Positions 8,075-15,723 of a DNA stretch of 64,000 nt are shown here, piece after piece; position 1 is the stretch's first letter; the number at the start of each line of letters is the position of its first letter. The position numbers and the translations under genes were made by a program. The notes below the pieces were generated by a model. That model ran no database searches and had not been told where the DNA came from. It worked only from the letters and a program-made list of their open reading frames with translations. The stretch is from positions 1,426,001-1,490,000 of the forward strand of contig CAWEQI010000003.1 in NCBI GenBank assembly GCA_963811255.1. Direction: 5' to 3'. The stretch is from Croceibacterium_B sp963811255. GTDB lineage: Bacteria > Pseudomonadota > Alphaproteobacteria > Sphingomonadales > Sphingomonadaceae.

Positions 8075-9608
8075 GGCCGATGCCGTTGAAAAAGTCGGCT
8101 TCTGACGGAAGCGGACGGCCGTCAGGATTTTGGTTGAGCGGCTGCTGACCTCGTCAGGCCGGCCGTGCCTGATTGGCGAGGCTGATCTTGGCCAGCTTGC
8201 GGAGGTTCTGGGCTGCTGCGGCGAGGTGGAACTCGTCTCGAGCACCGTAGGGACCGCGTAATCGCAAGCGGTCGAGCCGCATGATGCGCTTGAGGTGGGC
8301 GAACAGCATCTCGACTTTCTTCCGTTCGCGCCGGGAGGTGATCCATTCGTCTTCCTGTGACAGCAACCGGGCCATGTCTCGCGCCCCCTCATGGATCGAG
8401 CGCATGACCTTGCGAGGTTCGACGCCGGGGCAGCATTGCGCCTCGAGAGCGCAGGCGTCGCAGTCGAGCTTGCTGGCGCGGTAGCGGAAGAACCCGTCGG
8501 CGTTCGGCCGCTCATGATCGACGTGGCCGGTTCTGCGGAACCGCCTGAGCTGCTTGCCCGCAGGACAAGTGTAGTGATCCTGCTCACGATCAAAGCGGAA
8601 GCTCCTGCGATCGAAGGCGCCGTCGGCACGAGCGGACTTGTCGAACACCGGCACGTGCGGCTCGATGCCGCGCTCGTGGACCAGCCAGGCGAGCATCTCG
8701 GCCGAGCCGTAGCCGGTATCCGCGATGAGCTTGTGCGGCCACAGGCCATGGCGATCGGCTGAGCGCTCGATCATCCGCTTGGCCGCCGTAACCTCGGCCT
8801 GACGCACTGCCGTGCTCGCTTCGACATCGACGATCACCGCGTTGTCGACGTCGATGAGGTAGTTGGTCGCGTAGCAGAACTGCGCCTGCCCACCGTGAGC
8901 CGAGGTGTAACGCGAAGCCGGATCGACCGGCGAGACGCGCTTCGGCTCCGTTGGCGACGCGGCCCCAAACGCTGCGTCATCGAGCACGGCGAGATACTCA
9001 TCGACTGCGCGGCCCGACAGATCGACGGCCAGTGCAGCCGGCCCTTCGCAGAAGTTCTGGCGGTTGGCTTCGGCTCGGATCAGGCTCGCATCCACGGCAA
9101 AGCCGTCACCGCCAACCAGCCCCTCTTCAAGGCACCGGCGCACAGTCGTTTCGAACAGCTGGCGGAACAGGTCACTGTCGCGGAACCGGCCATGGCGGTT
9201 CTTCGAGAAGGTCGAGTGGTCCGGCACATCGCCATCGAGGCCCAGGCGGCAGAACCAGCGATAGCCGAGGTTGAGATGCACTTCCTCGCACAGCCGCCGC
9301 TCGGAGCGAATGCCGAAGCAATAGCCGACGATGAGCATGCGCAGCATCAGCTCGGGATCGATCGAGGGCCGTCCGATCGTGCTGCAGAAAGGCCGCAGAT
9401 GCTCGCGCATCTCCGACAGATCGACGAACCTATCAATCGCCCTCAGCAGGTGATCGGCAGGGACGTGCCGATCCAGGCTGAACTCGTAAAACAGAGGCTC
9501 CTGCGCCAATCGGCGCTCGCCCATCATCGCCCGGCATCCTTCAGCATCGAAATGCTGAATCAGACACACGCGGCTACTTCGAGAGCGACTTCTTCAACGC
9601 CATCGGCC
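8075..9608 (-). mobile_element. IS1182-like insertion sequence
   Basis: A 1,534-bp element bounded by 23-bp imperfect inverted repeats at 8075-8097 and 9586-9608, with two mismatches. It holds one transposase gene on the minus strand. I found no convincing target duplication at the edges, so the exact ends may be off by a few bases. It lies just inside the left end of the island. Confidence 0.8.
8154..9569 (-). CDS. IS1182-family transposase
   Basis: A 471-aa DDE transposase. The N-terminal part (E-R-R-L-A-Q-E-P-L-F-Y-E-F then FVDLSEMREHL) and LMLRMLIVGYCFGIRSERRL are typical of IS1182/IS5-like transposases. GDGFAVDASLIRAEA gives the first catalytic Asp, and the region around LIADTGYGSAEML gives the second. 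The reading frame is intact, unlike the other transposases in the island, so this element may be a recent arrival or still active. Confidence 0.92.
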   Translation of the reverse strand: MCLIQHFDAEGCRAMMGERRLAQEPLFYEFSLDRHVPADHLLRAIDRFVDLSEMREHLRPFCSTIGRPSIDPELMLRMLIVGYCFGIRSERRLCEEVHLNLGYRWFCRLGLDGDVPDHSTFSKNRHGRFRDSDLFRQLFETTVRRCLEEGLVGGDGFAVDASLIRAEANRQNFCEGPAALAVDLSGRAVDEYLAVLDDAAFGAASPTEPKRVSPVDPASRYTSAHGGQAQFCYATNYLIDVDNAVIVDVEASTAVRQAEVTAAKRMIERSADRHGLWPHKLIADTGYGSAEMLAWLVHERGIEPHVPVFDKSARADGAFDRRSFRFDREQDHYTCPAGKQLRRFRRTGHVDHERPNADGFFRYRASKLDCDACALEAQCCPGVEPRKVMRSIHEGARDMARLLSQEDEWITSRRERKKVEMLFAHLKRIMRLDRLRLRGPYGARDEFHLAAAAQNLRKLAKISLANQARPA

Positions 9609-9727
9609 GAAGGCGGAACGGTAGCTTTCGGGTGAGGTTGGTCGAAAAGCTGCCGCTCGGTCGGCAACTCCGCGAATGGCCACATGCGGCCCCAAGCGGA
9701 GATTCGCACCGCCCTCGGCCTTTTGCC

Positions 9728-9752
9728 GGAACATGTCGTCTTCGATGGGGTT
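9728..9752 (+). promoter_or_regulatory. EcfG-type (general stress) promoter for the 9821 response regulator
   Basis: GGAAC (9728-9732), 17 bases, GTT (9750-9752). This matches the EcfG consensus GGAAC-N16/17-(C)GTT known in sphingomonads. It sits about 70 bases before the ATG. Assigned by pattern only. Confidence 0.55.
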
Positions 9753-9820
9753 TGAACTTCGCGTGAGAGTGCATTGAATTTTCAAGTTGGACAGCCGAGC
9801 CAACGATGCTGTGAGGGACC

Positions 9821-10213
9821 ATGGACGACGTTCCGCCGATCCTTGTTGTCGAGGATGAGCCGTTGGTAAGGCTCACGATCGTGGAAGCCCTCGAAGATGG
9901 CGGATATACCGTCCTTGAAGCCGCCGAAGGGCATTCCGCGCTGACTGAGATTGAGCGAGTTGAAGAGCTTCGCGGACTGGTTACAGACATTCGCATGGGA
10001 GCCACTCCCAGCGGATGGGAAGTTGCCCAACAGGCGCGGGAGAAGTTTCCTGCATTAGCCGTGGTCTATGTGACCGGCGACAGCATCACTGAATGGCCGT
10101 CCAGTGGGGTGCCTCAGAGCGCGGTGCTCCAAAAACCCTTTGCCAGTGCTGAGTTGGTCGCGGCATTGGCCAATCTGTTGTTGGCGCAGCAATCCATGCC
10201 GCCACAGTCCTAG
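9821..10213 (+). CDS. Single-domain response regulator (receiver)
   Basis: A 130-aa CheY-like receiver with no output domain. The acidic pocket is V-E-D-E near residue 11, the phospho-acceptor Asp is in V-T-D-I-R near residue 53, then the conserved Thr in VTGDS and Lys in QKPF. Such stand-alone receivers in alphaproteobacteria often sit in stress phosphorelays. An EcfG-type promoter just upstream and an HWE-type kinase in the same island fit that, but a pairing is speculation. Confidence 0.88.
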   Translation: MDDVPPILVVEDEPLVRLTIVEALEDGGYTVLEAAEGHSALTEIERVEELRGLVTDIRMGATPSGWEVAQQAREKFPALAVVYVTGDSITEWPSSGVPQSAVLQKPFASAELVAALANLLLAQQSMPPQS

Positions 10214-10366
10214 GTCTGCATTGGACGCCTTGCGGACATCGGGCTCTCCTGCCGGTGCAGTGCCTCGGGCACTTATCCCCTCGGCCAAGCAGCATAAGAT
10301 ACACTCGCCGCGTTGCATGCTCGCAGAGAGAACCTATCTAGAAGCCATCGTTCGGGCATCCTTCTC

Positions 10367-10424
10367 GTAAGCGCCTGCGACCGAGAGACAGCCGTGCTCC
10401 CGCTTACAGCAAAGGGAGCCGCGG
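10367..10424 (+). promoter_or_regulatory. GAGAGAC/SD-hairpin leader, copy A
   Basis: One of seven copies. The upstream strand GTAAGCG (10367-10373) is complementary to CGCTTAC in the hairpin loop (10401-10407). GAGAGAC follows, then six bases, then GCTCCC (10396-10401) pairing with GGGAGC (10414-10419). GGGAG is the only plausible Shine-Dalgarno for the ATG at 10425. The gene behind it is damaged. Confidence 0.7.
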
Positions 10425-10525
10425 ATGTCCGTCAGGCTATCGCTATTGCGACAGAGAGCGTCGCGGAACAGCTTCACGAAGCCGAGTTCGACCGGCTGCA
10501 AGAGCGGCACAGTTTACCGGCTTAG
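10425..10525 (+). pseudogene. Remnant of a DUF2384-like small gene behind leader A
   Basis: From the ATG, a one-base change restores a frame reading R-Q-A-I-A-I-A-T-E-S and ending L-Q-E-R-H-S-L-P-A with TAG at 10523-10525. This resembles the end of the DUF2384 protein at 11907-12185 (P-I-A-V-A-T-E-S, H-E-R-Q-A-E). As written, the ATG frame runs instead into the next gene. It is interpreted as a truncated, frameshifted copy. Confidence 0.45.
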
Positions 10526-10547
10526 CAGTTCAAGTTGGGCGCCAGTC

Positions 10548-11845
10548 ATGCAAAGATCGCTGTTTTCGAGCATGCTGCTCGTCGCTCTTTCTATCGGCTC
10601 TCCCATCAGGGCCGACCAGCCGTTGCCGGAGGAACCGGTCGCGCTGCCTCCGGCCGTGGAGCAGGGTGTGGACATGGTCTATGTGGATCCCGAGATCGCC
10701 GTCGATATTCGCTGGCGCAATACCAAGCTGGATAGCGTCAGCTTTGCCCGATATGCCGGCGCGCCACTGGATCTGATCCAGGCGATTAACCCTCTCTACA
10801 CTGAGCTGCGCCGCGGCCTCGTGCAATATCAGAAGCAATGGGGAAGCCTTCCGCAGTTCAGCATGCCCGCCGGCCCGACGCTGGCGATCGGCGCCCGGGG
10901 CGAGCGAGTCACGCTGCTGCGCGAGCGGCTTGGCCTGGTGCCCGGTAGACGCTTTGACGAAGCCCTGAGAACCCGGGTGGCAGCCTACCAGCGCGTTCAC
11001 GGTCTCAAGCAGGATGGAACTGCCGGCGATGAGGTAATTGCTTCCCTCAACATGGGCGCGGAACACTACGAACACGTGCTGATGATCAACATGGAGCGCG
11101 CTCGGCGTCTTCCGCCCCCGGCGAGTTGAAGCGACACATCATCGTCGATACGGGCTCGGCTAGAGTCATGATGTACGACCATGACAGACTGATCGGTTCG
11201 ATGCGGGCAGCCGTTGGCGCGAAGGACACCCAGACGCCGATGATGGCCGCGCTCATTCGCTATGCGGATGTGAACCCTTATTGGAACGTGCCGGGATCGC
11301 TCGCCATCAAGCTTATCGCGCCGCGCGTCCTCGAGCAGGGTGTTGCCTATCTCACGGAGCGCAAGGACGACGTGTTCGCCGACTGGAGCCCGACCGCCGT
11401 TCCGCTCGATCCGGCCACAGTCGACTGGAAGGCGGTGAAGGACGGCAAGCTGACCTTGCATATCCGCCAGGGCCCCGGAGGCGGTAACTCCATGGGGAAG
11501 ATCAAGTTCATGATGCCCAATATCTTCGGCATCTATCTCCACGATACGCCCGACAAGTCCGTGTTCGACACGGATCAGAGGTGGGTCAGCAACGGCTGTA
11601 TTCGCCTGCAGGACGCACGCGGGCTCGCTGTGTGGCTTTTCGGCGAAATGCCCAAAGCGCACGATCCCAATACCGAGGAGCGCGTTGACTTGCGCGATCC
11701 GGTTGCGGTGTTCGTCACCTATCTCACCGCCGAGGCCGCGGACGGGCAGGTACTCTTCCGAGCCGATCCTTATGGCCGCGATCCAGCTGTGCTCACACGC
11801 TATTTTGGGGAAGACCGACAATTGGCATATGGGAGCTCCCACTGA
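10548..11845 (+). pseudogene. L,D-transpeptidase (LdtD/YcbB-like), split by a frameshift
   Basis: The first part (10548-11129) has a signal peptide (MQRSLFSSMLLVALSIGSPI...) and a peptidoglycan-binding domain near its end. The second part (TTG 11126 to 11845) is a YkuD catalytic domain with NPYWNVPGSLA, a G-I-Y-L-H-D-T histidine and the S-N-G-C-I-R-L catalytic cysteine. The two overlap at TTGA, and adding one C to the CCCCC run at 11114-11118 joins them into one protein of normal layout. The enzyme would form 3-3 cross-links in peptidoglycan. Either a real mutation or a homopolymer sequencing error is possible; two coupled polypeptides are less likely. Confidence 0.8.
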
Positions 11846-11906
11846 GTTGATGCCGTGCGAGCATCTTCCACCACCGCCAGGGTGATTTGCCGCCGGTCGG
11901 CCAGCC

Positions 11907-12185
11907 TTAAGTTGTTGCGACCTCCGCTTGCCGCTCGTGCATGCGCGTCAGTTCGGCAGATACATGGAGATGTCCGACGGCGCTCTCTGTCGCCACGGCG
12001 ATGGGACGCCCGCCGAGGAGTGCATTTTCTGCATTGAGGAAAGCTATCGCGCGATCTCTACCCAGGATCTGGAAGGCAAGGCTCGTAATGTCGCCCTGCC
12101 GAACGGCATGGTCGCGAGACATCGGGGTGCCTTTCGTGCGCTTGCGCCAATGGCTAACGGGCGATTTTGTATGTTCATCGGACAT
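11907..12185 (-). CDS. DUF2384 (MbcA/ParS/Xre antitoxin C-terminal domain) protein
   Basis: A 92-aa protein. The C-terminal half reads F-Q-I-L-G-R-D-x-A-I-A-F-L-N then ALLGGRPIAVATES, the toxin-binding pattern of DUF2384 antitoxins. The usual partner is a RES-domain toxin, and none is adjacent, so it is either an orphan or not an antitoxin. It lies downstream of the leader-D operon on the same strand, 40 bp after the 30-aa membrane protein gene. Confidence 0.65.
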   Translation of the reverse strand: MSDEHTKSPVSHWRKRTKGTPMSRDHAVRQGDITSLAFQILGRDRAIAFLNAENALLGGRPIAVATESAVGHLHVSAELTRMHERQAEVATT

Positions 12186-12224
12186 CGGCGAAATTCCTCC
12201 AAGTTGAGTTGCATAGGCGCCGGC

Positions 12225-12317
12225 TCAACGAGCCAGCCACCAGACGATCAGTATGAGCCCGACAACGGGCAGAATAAATCCCATCCAGTCGAGCTTGCGG
12301 ATTTTGGGCGCGCTCAC
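12225..12317 (-). CDS. 30-aa single-span membrane microprotein
   Basis: The GTG start (12317-12315) overlaps the TGA of the upstream small gene (GTGA). The product has a basic N-terminus (A-P-K-I-R-K-L-D-W) followed by one hydrophobic span ending LILIVWWLAR. The same arrangement recurs at 15059-15154, which is strong support that this short frame is real. It is inferred to be an inner-membrane protein that is translationally coupled to, and perhaps partners with, the soluble small protein. Confidence 0.65.
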   Translation of the reverse strand: MSAPKIRKLDWMGFILPVVGLILIVWWLAR

Positions 12318-12550
12318 AGCAGCTCGCTCTCGAGCTTGGCCATTCGGCGCGTCTCCGCAATCGCGTCGGCGAGGCGCGAGTAGCGAAAGCCGCTGACCAA
12401 GAAAGTCTCTGTCATCTGGCGTTTGACGCCAAGCGATGCAGCTTCGACGTCCAGCAACTCAGGGGTTTGAACGGGCTCAACTCGACCGCCCTCGTTTTCC
12501 CGGGACTCGGTCCTGGCGGACGGAGAGTTGATAGAAGATGGGGCGGACAT
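12314..12550 (-). CDS. ENEGG-family small protein (leader D)
   Basis: A 78-aa protein of unknown function. It has the family motif R-E-N-E-G-G-R near residue 18, then S-L-G-V-K-R-Q-M-T-E-T-F, a F-R-Y-S-R-L-A-D-A-I-A segment and a basic/Leu-rich tail. Paralogues are at 13718, 15151 and in the fusion at 32411. The ATG lies five bases after the GGGAGC arm of leader D. It is followed by a GTGA-overlapping membrane microprotein gene. Confidence 0.8.
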   Translation of the reverse strand: MSAPSSINSPSARTESRENEGGRVEPVQTPELLDVEAASLGVKRQMTETFLVSGFRYSRLADAIAETRRMAKLESELL

Positions 12551-12606
12551 GGCAGGCTCCCTTTGTCAGCGGGAGCGCGCATGTCTCTCGGTCGGTGACG
12601 CCTACG
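12551..12606 (-). promoter_or_regulatory. GAGAGAC/SD-hairpin leader, copy D
   Basis: Read on the minus strand: GTAGGC (12600-12605), GAGAGAC, six bases, GCTCCC (12576-12571), loop GCTGACAAA, GGGAGC (12561-12556), five bases, ATG. The upstream strand pairs with the loop with one mismatch, the weakest of the seven. A CATCGATGGCA block further upstream (12617-12627) is shared with copy E. Confidence 0.7.
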
Positions 12607-12750
12607 TGCGGATTGCCATCGATGGGTCTGAAGTGGGGTGAGGACCGCGATTATACAAGCGCAACCCGGTCGGAGGAAGCGCCGCGCCAGCGCCGGCCCT
12701 TACAATCGGCGACCCCCACCCCATATAACAATCACCGGAGGCAAACGCTT

Positions 12751-12807
12751 GTAAGCGCCTGCGGCTGAGAGACCGAGGTGCTCCCGCTTACGATGCGGGA
12801 GCAGACC
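12751..12807 (+). promoter_or_regulatory. GAGAGAC/SD-hairpin leader, copy B
   Basis: GTAAGCG (12751-12757) is perfectly complementary to CGCTTAC (12785-12791) in the hairpin loop. GAGAGAC and six bases precede GCTCCCGC, which pairs with GCGGGAGC (12795-12802) in an eight-bp stem, the strongest of the set. ATG follows five bases later at 12808. Confidence 0.75.
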
Positions 12808-13392
12808 ATGGATCTCAATCAGCTCTATTTTAATCACCAGGTCTTGGCGATGCGGACGGCGGAAATTCCCGACTCCGTCGTTCGCCACGATAGCGAGTTT
12901 GTAGCGTCGACGATTGCCGGGCGAATTGGCTGTATCCAACGCGCGCTCGGAGCACGCGCAGCCTCAGGTTGGGAGCTTCTGGCATTACCGGATCGGGACG
13001 ATCTGACCGGTCGCTCGTTCGGACTGGCCTGCACCCGCCCCGGCAGCACAGGTCATGACCTTGCGATCAGTGGTCGCGAACTTGCTGGCGCGACTGCCGA
13101 TGCCGGTCCCGTGGAGCCAAGCGAAAATCCGGATCGAGGTCATGCAGGGGTTGCGGAGAGGACGGAAGCGTCGCCCTTCCAGCCGATCCGTTCAGGCAGC
13201 GCTGAACGTTCGAATGCCTCCTGGCTAATCGACGATCGACCGCGCCGACAAGCCGTAGTCAATCCAACCATTACCCACGCCCAATTCCGGGCACCACGAA
13301 AGGTAATTCACCATGAGCAAGAACAACGACCAGCAGGGCGGCAAAAGCTTGGGGCAGGGGCAGCAGCAGGGTCAGCAGGGCGAAGTCCCTAA
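12808..13392 (+). CDS. Small protein of unknown function (leader B); 3' end uncertain
   Basis: The start is fixed by leader B. The first 65 codons give M-D-L-N-Q-L-Y-F-N-H-Q, I-A-G-R-I-G-C-I-Q-R-A-L-G-A, which looks like a small helical protein. The frame stays open to 13392, but codon choice deteriorates after about 13000 and the tail overlaps a well-supported gene at 13313 in another frame. A neighbouring frame stops at TGA 13004-13006, so the native protein is probably about 65 aa with a frameshift near its end. Confidence 0.5.
   Translation: MDLNQLYFNHQVLAMRTAEIPDSVVRHDSEFVASTIAGRIGCIQRALGARAASGWELLALPDRDDLTGRSFGLACTRPGSTGHDLAISGRELAGATADAGPVEPSENPDRGHAGVAERTEASPFQPIRSGSAERSNASWLIDDRPRRQAVVNPTITHAQFRAPRKVIHHEQEQRPAGRQKLGAGAAAGSAGRSP
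13055..13228 (+). CDS. Possible 57-aa basic protein
   Basis: ATG 13055 opens a frame with markedly higher GC at third positions than the overlapping frame. It encodes a hydrophobic start (L-R-S-V-V-A-N-L-L-A-R-L) followed by an Arg-rich stretch. The Shine-Dalgarno is weak (ACAGG). No family was recognised. It may be real or a remnant. Confidence 0.3.
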   Translation: MTLRSVVANLLARLPMPVPWSQAKIRIEVMQGLRRGRKRRPSSRSVQAALNVRMPPG

Positions 13393-13489
13393 GCAGCCGG
13401 GCGCCCCGGAGAAGACAGAGACCCAGCCCCAGCAGGAGCAGGAAAAGGCTCCCAAACAGGACGGTGACAAGAACTCCAGCCCGAGCTGA
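13313..13489 (+). CDS. 58-aa Gln/Pro-rich small protein
   Basis: ATG 13313 is preceded by AAAGG. The product is hydrophilic and low-complexity: N-N-D-Q-Q-G-G-K, a run of Q and G, then repeated P-K-Q and Q-Q-E-Q-E-K segments, ending N-S-S-P-S. It is probably disordered. It is followed 22 bases later by a strong terminator, which supports a real transcript. Similar small Gln-rich proteins are often stress-induced in sphingomonads (general impression, not checked). Confidence 0.6.
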   Translation: MSKNNDQQGGKSLGQGQQQGQQGEVPKQPGAPEKTETQPQQEQEKAPKQDGDKNSSPS

Positions 13490-13510
13490 TCGCAGCGCAG
13501 GCTAGACAAG

Positions 13511-13541
13511 GAAGGCCGCCCTTCGAGGCGGCCTTCTCTTT
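13511..13541 (+). terminator. Rho-independent terminator
   Basis: GAAGGCCGCC (13511-13520) pairs perfectly with GGCGGCCTTC (13527-13536) around a CTTCGA loop, followed by TCTTT. It ends the 13313 transcript. Confidence 0.85.
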
Positions 13542-13663
13542 GGGTGCGATGAGGCGATCGTGCGGGATGCAATGCGGGGTCGAAGAATGCCGCGACGACG
13601 GCGGTCTGTTCCATTGCTATCCGTCCTTGCCGTCACCATATCGACTGTATTGGGGCCCAGAAA

Positions 13664-13717
13664 GCAGGCATACCCGACTGAGAGACGTTTGAGCTCCCGC
13701 TTGCGAGGAGATTCAAC
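13664..13717 (+). promoter_or_regulatory. GAGAGAC/SD-hairpin leader, copy C
   Basis: GCAGGC (13664-13669) can pair with GCTTGC (13699-13704) in the loop, a change on both strands relative to copies A and B. GAGAGAC and six bases precede CTCC (13694-13697), which pairs with GGAG (13707-13710). The Shine-Dalgarno is GAGGAG, seven bases before ATG 13718. Confidence 0.7.
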
Positions 13718-13915
13718 ATGTCAAAACAGATCGTGGAAGCCGTCAACGAAGACTGGGAGAACGAGGGAGGCAGCCTTGCCGTTCTGCCCCGGGAACGTCC
13801 GATTGAAGCGACCCGATTTCTTACCGAGTTCTATGCTGTCGACGGCAGAGCCTCTGCAACGCTCGGCGAGGCGACAAAGCGTGCCGTCTTCGTGCAGAAG
13901 AATGAAAGCCCGTGA
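13718..13915 (+). CDS. ENEGG-family small protein (leader C)
   Basis: A 65-aa protein. E-D-W-E-N-E-G-G-S is at residues 10-18, followed by a more divergent half (T-E-F-Y-A-V-D-G near residue 35) than in the paralogues at 12314 and 15151. The start is set by leader C. The stop overlaps a GTG (GTGA) as in the other two operons, but the frame behind it is not hydrophobic, so the membrane partner seems absent here. Confidence 0.75.
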   Translation: MSKQIVEAVNEDWENEGGSLAVLPRERPIEATRFLTEFYAVDGRASATLGEATKRAVFVQKNESP

Positions 13916-14043
13916 ACTCCTGTGATCCGTCATTCGCGCTCTCTTCCAGAGCGGGGTGCGGCCATTTGGCTGACGGGCGGCAGCGGCCTTCTCGACCTTA
14001 ACCGCAGTTAGAGTTGGCGCGCATCGACCGGCCAGACACTGAC

Positions 14044-14649
14044 ATGTCAAAACAGTTCGTCAGAGAACTCCCTCAAAAGCCGATCTTCGGCCCGGAGACG
14101 CCAAAACTCGATCCACCCCTTCCGACCCAAATCAGGGTTTGGAGATCGGTCGCGAAGGCTTTCACATGGCGGGCGCTGGGGACGATGGACACCCTCGTCC
14201 TCTCCTATGTGCTGATAAAGTTCCTCGACCCGCTGCTGGACATCCGGGTCGGTTCAGCGCAGGCCCTCACGGCCGCCAGTTACATTGCGATCACCGAAAT
14301 CGCGACGAAGACCATCTTCTACTTTCTGCATGAGTGGTTCTGGTCATTGATCCGGTGGGGATCGACCGCCGGGCCGAAAGCCAATCGAGACTCGCTCGGA
14401 CGCAGCACGATGAAGATGGGCTCATGGCGCCTGCTCGCGTCACTCGACACGTTCATTCTTGCGTGGTTTTACACCGGGAACGTCGCGACCGCGTTCTCGA
14501 TCGGCGGGCTCGAGATCTTCACGAAGATGGCCTTCTACTTCGTTCACGAACGAATCTGGGCCCGAATCCGCTTCGGAGTTGTCCGGCAGGCCGACACTAT
14601 AGCGAACAATCTTCAACAGGGGAGCGAGGCAAGCTTTAGGGACGGGTAA
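14044..14649 (+). CDS. Tandem DUF2061 membrane protein
   Basis: A 201-aa protein with two copies of DUF2061. Each has the W-R-x-L-G-T-M-D-T / W-R-L-L-A-S-L-D-T opening, two hydrophobic spans, then an E-I-x-T-K / E-I-F-T-K helix and a Y-F-(L/V)-H-E-(W/R) ending. It is predicted to be an integral membrane protein with about four spans; the function of the family is unknown. The start ATG 14044 (MSKQFVREL) is preferred to an upstream TTG at 14014. Other small stress genes flank it. Confidence 0.85.
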   Translation: MSKQFVRELPQKPIFGPETPKLDPPLPTQIRVWRSVAKAFTWRALGTMDTLVLSYVLIKFLDPLLDIRVGSAQALTAASYIAITEIATKTIFYFLHEWFWSLIRWGSTAGPKANRDSLGRSTMKMGSWRLLASLDTFILAWFYTGNVATAFSIGGLEIFTKMAFYFVHERIWARIRFGVVRQADTIANNLQQGSEASFRDG

Positions 14650-15058
14650 ATCGGTCTCGATCAAGGGGGAACGGCCCGGGGCATGTCCCACTACTGGTTC
14701 GCGAACCGGCACGGCGCCTGCCGTCTATTGCATTTGCCGGCCCGCACGTCGGCTTGCCTGGTCGGCTATCGTTTCGCTCGAGCGCCCATCGCCAAGTTCG
14801 GCGACTTCGATCCGCGTTCAGGTTTGACATCGACCTCGGCGTTGATGATGGGTGCCGGGAACCGGTCAGCCTCGGCCATTCGGCTTCGCGCCAAATACTG
14901 CTGTTCAGCTGCCGACCGTTTGGGTCCGGGCCTGAGGGCTGATGTGGCGGAGACCGGGATGCGTAGCCTGTCCGCTTGCTCCGCAAGAGATCACCAAAGG
15001 GCCGGCGGAGCGATCAGCCGGGGCCTTTCGCCTTTGCCGCGGACTTGCGCGGCTCACC
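14650..15058. other. Intergenic region with a terminator-like hairpin
   Basis: No convincing gene; open frames on both strands have poor codon usage. Near the right end, AAAGGGCCGGC (14996-15006) and GCCGGGGCCTTT (15017-15028) form an imperfect stem that could terminate the minus-strand operon ending at 15059. Confidence 0.45.
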
Positions 15059-15154
15059 TTAGGAATGCACCATCCACCAGATCAGCAGGGCGAGGCACGC
15101 GAGCGGCGCAAGCACTGCGAAATAGGCAGGCTTCTCGGAATCACGCGGGCTCAC
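15059..15154 (-). CDS. 31-aa single-span membrane microprotein
   Basis: The GTG start (15154-15152) overlaps the stop of the upstream small gene as GTGA. The N-terminus is polar (S-P-R-D-S-E-K-P) followed by one hydrophobic span ending LALLIWWMVHS. Size, coupling, topology and the W-W pair match the protein at 12225-12317. That recurrence is the main evidence for a real gene. The function is unknown. Confidence 0.65.
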   Translation of the reverse strand: MSPRDSEKPAYFAVLAPLACLALLIWWMVHS

Positions 15155-15355
15155 GATGATGCGCCCTCGACCAGCATCCGGCGCGCCTGGGCGACGGCAT
15201 CGGCCAGACTGGTGTAGCGATAGTCGCCGACGGCGTAGGTCTCGCTCACGATGCGAGTTACGCCGAGCGACTCGGGCGAGACCGGGGGGCGGACGCTGCC
15301 GCCTTCATTTTTCCCAGTCATCGTGAGGCGATTTGGCAATGGTCTGGTGGGACAT
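15151..15355 (-). pseudogene. ENEGG-family small protein (leader E), frameshifted at an A5 tract
   Basis: From the ATG set by leader E (15355) the frame reads M-S-H-Q-T-I-A-K-S-P-H-D-D-W-E-K and stops. Removing one base from the five-A run (15308-15312 on the plus strand) yields D-D-W-E-N-E-G-G-S and joins S-L-G-V-T-R-I-V-S-E-T-Y-A-V and Y-R-Y-T-S-L-A-D-A, the full family pattern, for a 67-aa product. The alternative start at 15339 misses the motif's start. Single-base mutation, sequencing error or slippage are all possible. The downstream microprotein gene is intact. Confidence 0.7.
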
Positions 15356-15410
15356 GATGGCGCTCCCTCGTAGCGGGAGCGCGGAGTCTCTCAGTCGATG
15401 GTGCCTACGG
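15356..15410 (-). promoter_or_regulatory. GAGAGAC/SD-hairpin leader, copy E
   Basis: On the minus strand: CGTAG (15409-15405) pairs with CTACG in the loop (15373-15369). GAGAGAC, five bases, GCTCCC (15380-15375) and GGGAGC (15367-15362) follow, then six bases to the ATG. The loop pairing differs in sequence from copies A, B and F but is preserved. Confidence 0.75.
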
Positions 15411-15723
15411 TCGTGTGCCATCGATGAATTATATGTAGTAACGGAAATTATAAATTCAACACAATCAGTGCTTTTTAATTATTCCGATTTTAATTTAGCA
15501 TGATTTCTTACCGAATTGGTGGTTGCGCTATTTTATATCCATGGTCGTCGATGCGCAGGAAATTAATTGCAATTTTCCGAATTGATGCGACGGTCGTCCG
15601 CGAAAAGTGTTATAGCAAGCATGGAGCCTCAGCGATCCAGCATCGATTCGGGATAGCCCGGCTCTCTTTCCGGCCGAGTAGGGTTGCTATCCGCAAGCCG
15701 TGCGCCGGAGTTAAGGCGCAGCC
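15411..15723. other. AT-rich intergenic region
   Basis: No gene seen. Bases 15420-15560 are strikingly AT-rich for this genome, with several A/T runs, and lie between the leader-E operon (minus) and the histidine kinase (plus). It is likely to hold both promoters and may be of foreign origin. Confidence 0.5.

Noticed and set aside
8075..9608. Target-site duplication for the IS1182-like element
   Set aside because: Flanking bases did not give a convincing direct repeat, so none is claimed.
12751..12807. Resemblance of CTGAGAGAC to the CUGAGA of TPP riboswitches
   Set aside because: The other conserved TPP parts (such as the second pyrophosphate-sensing helix) are absent, the element is far too short, and the genes are unrelated to thiamine.
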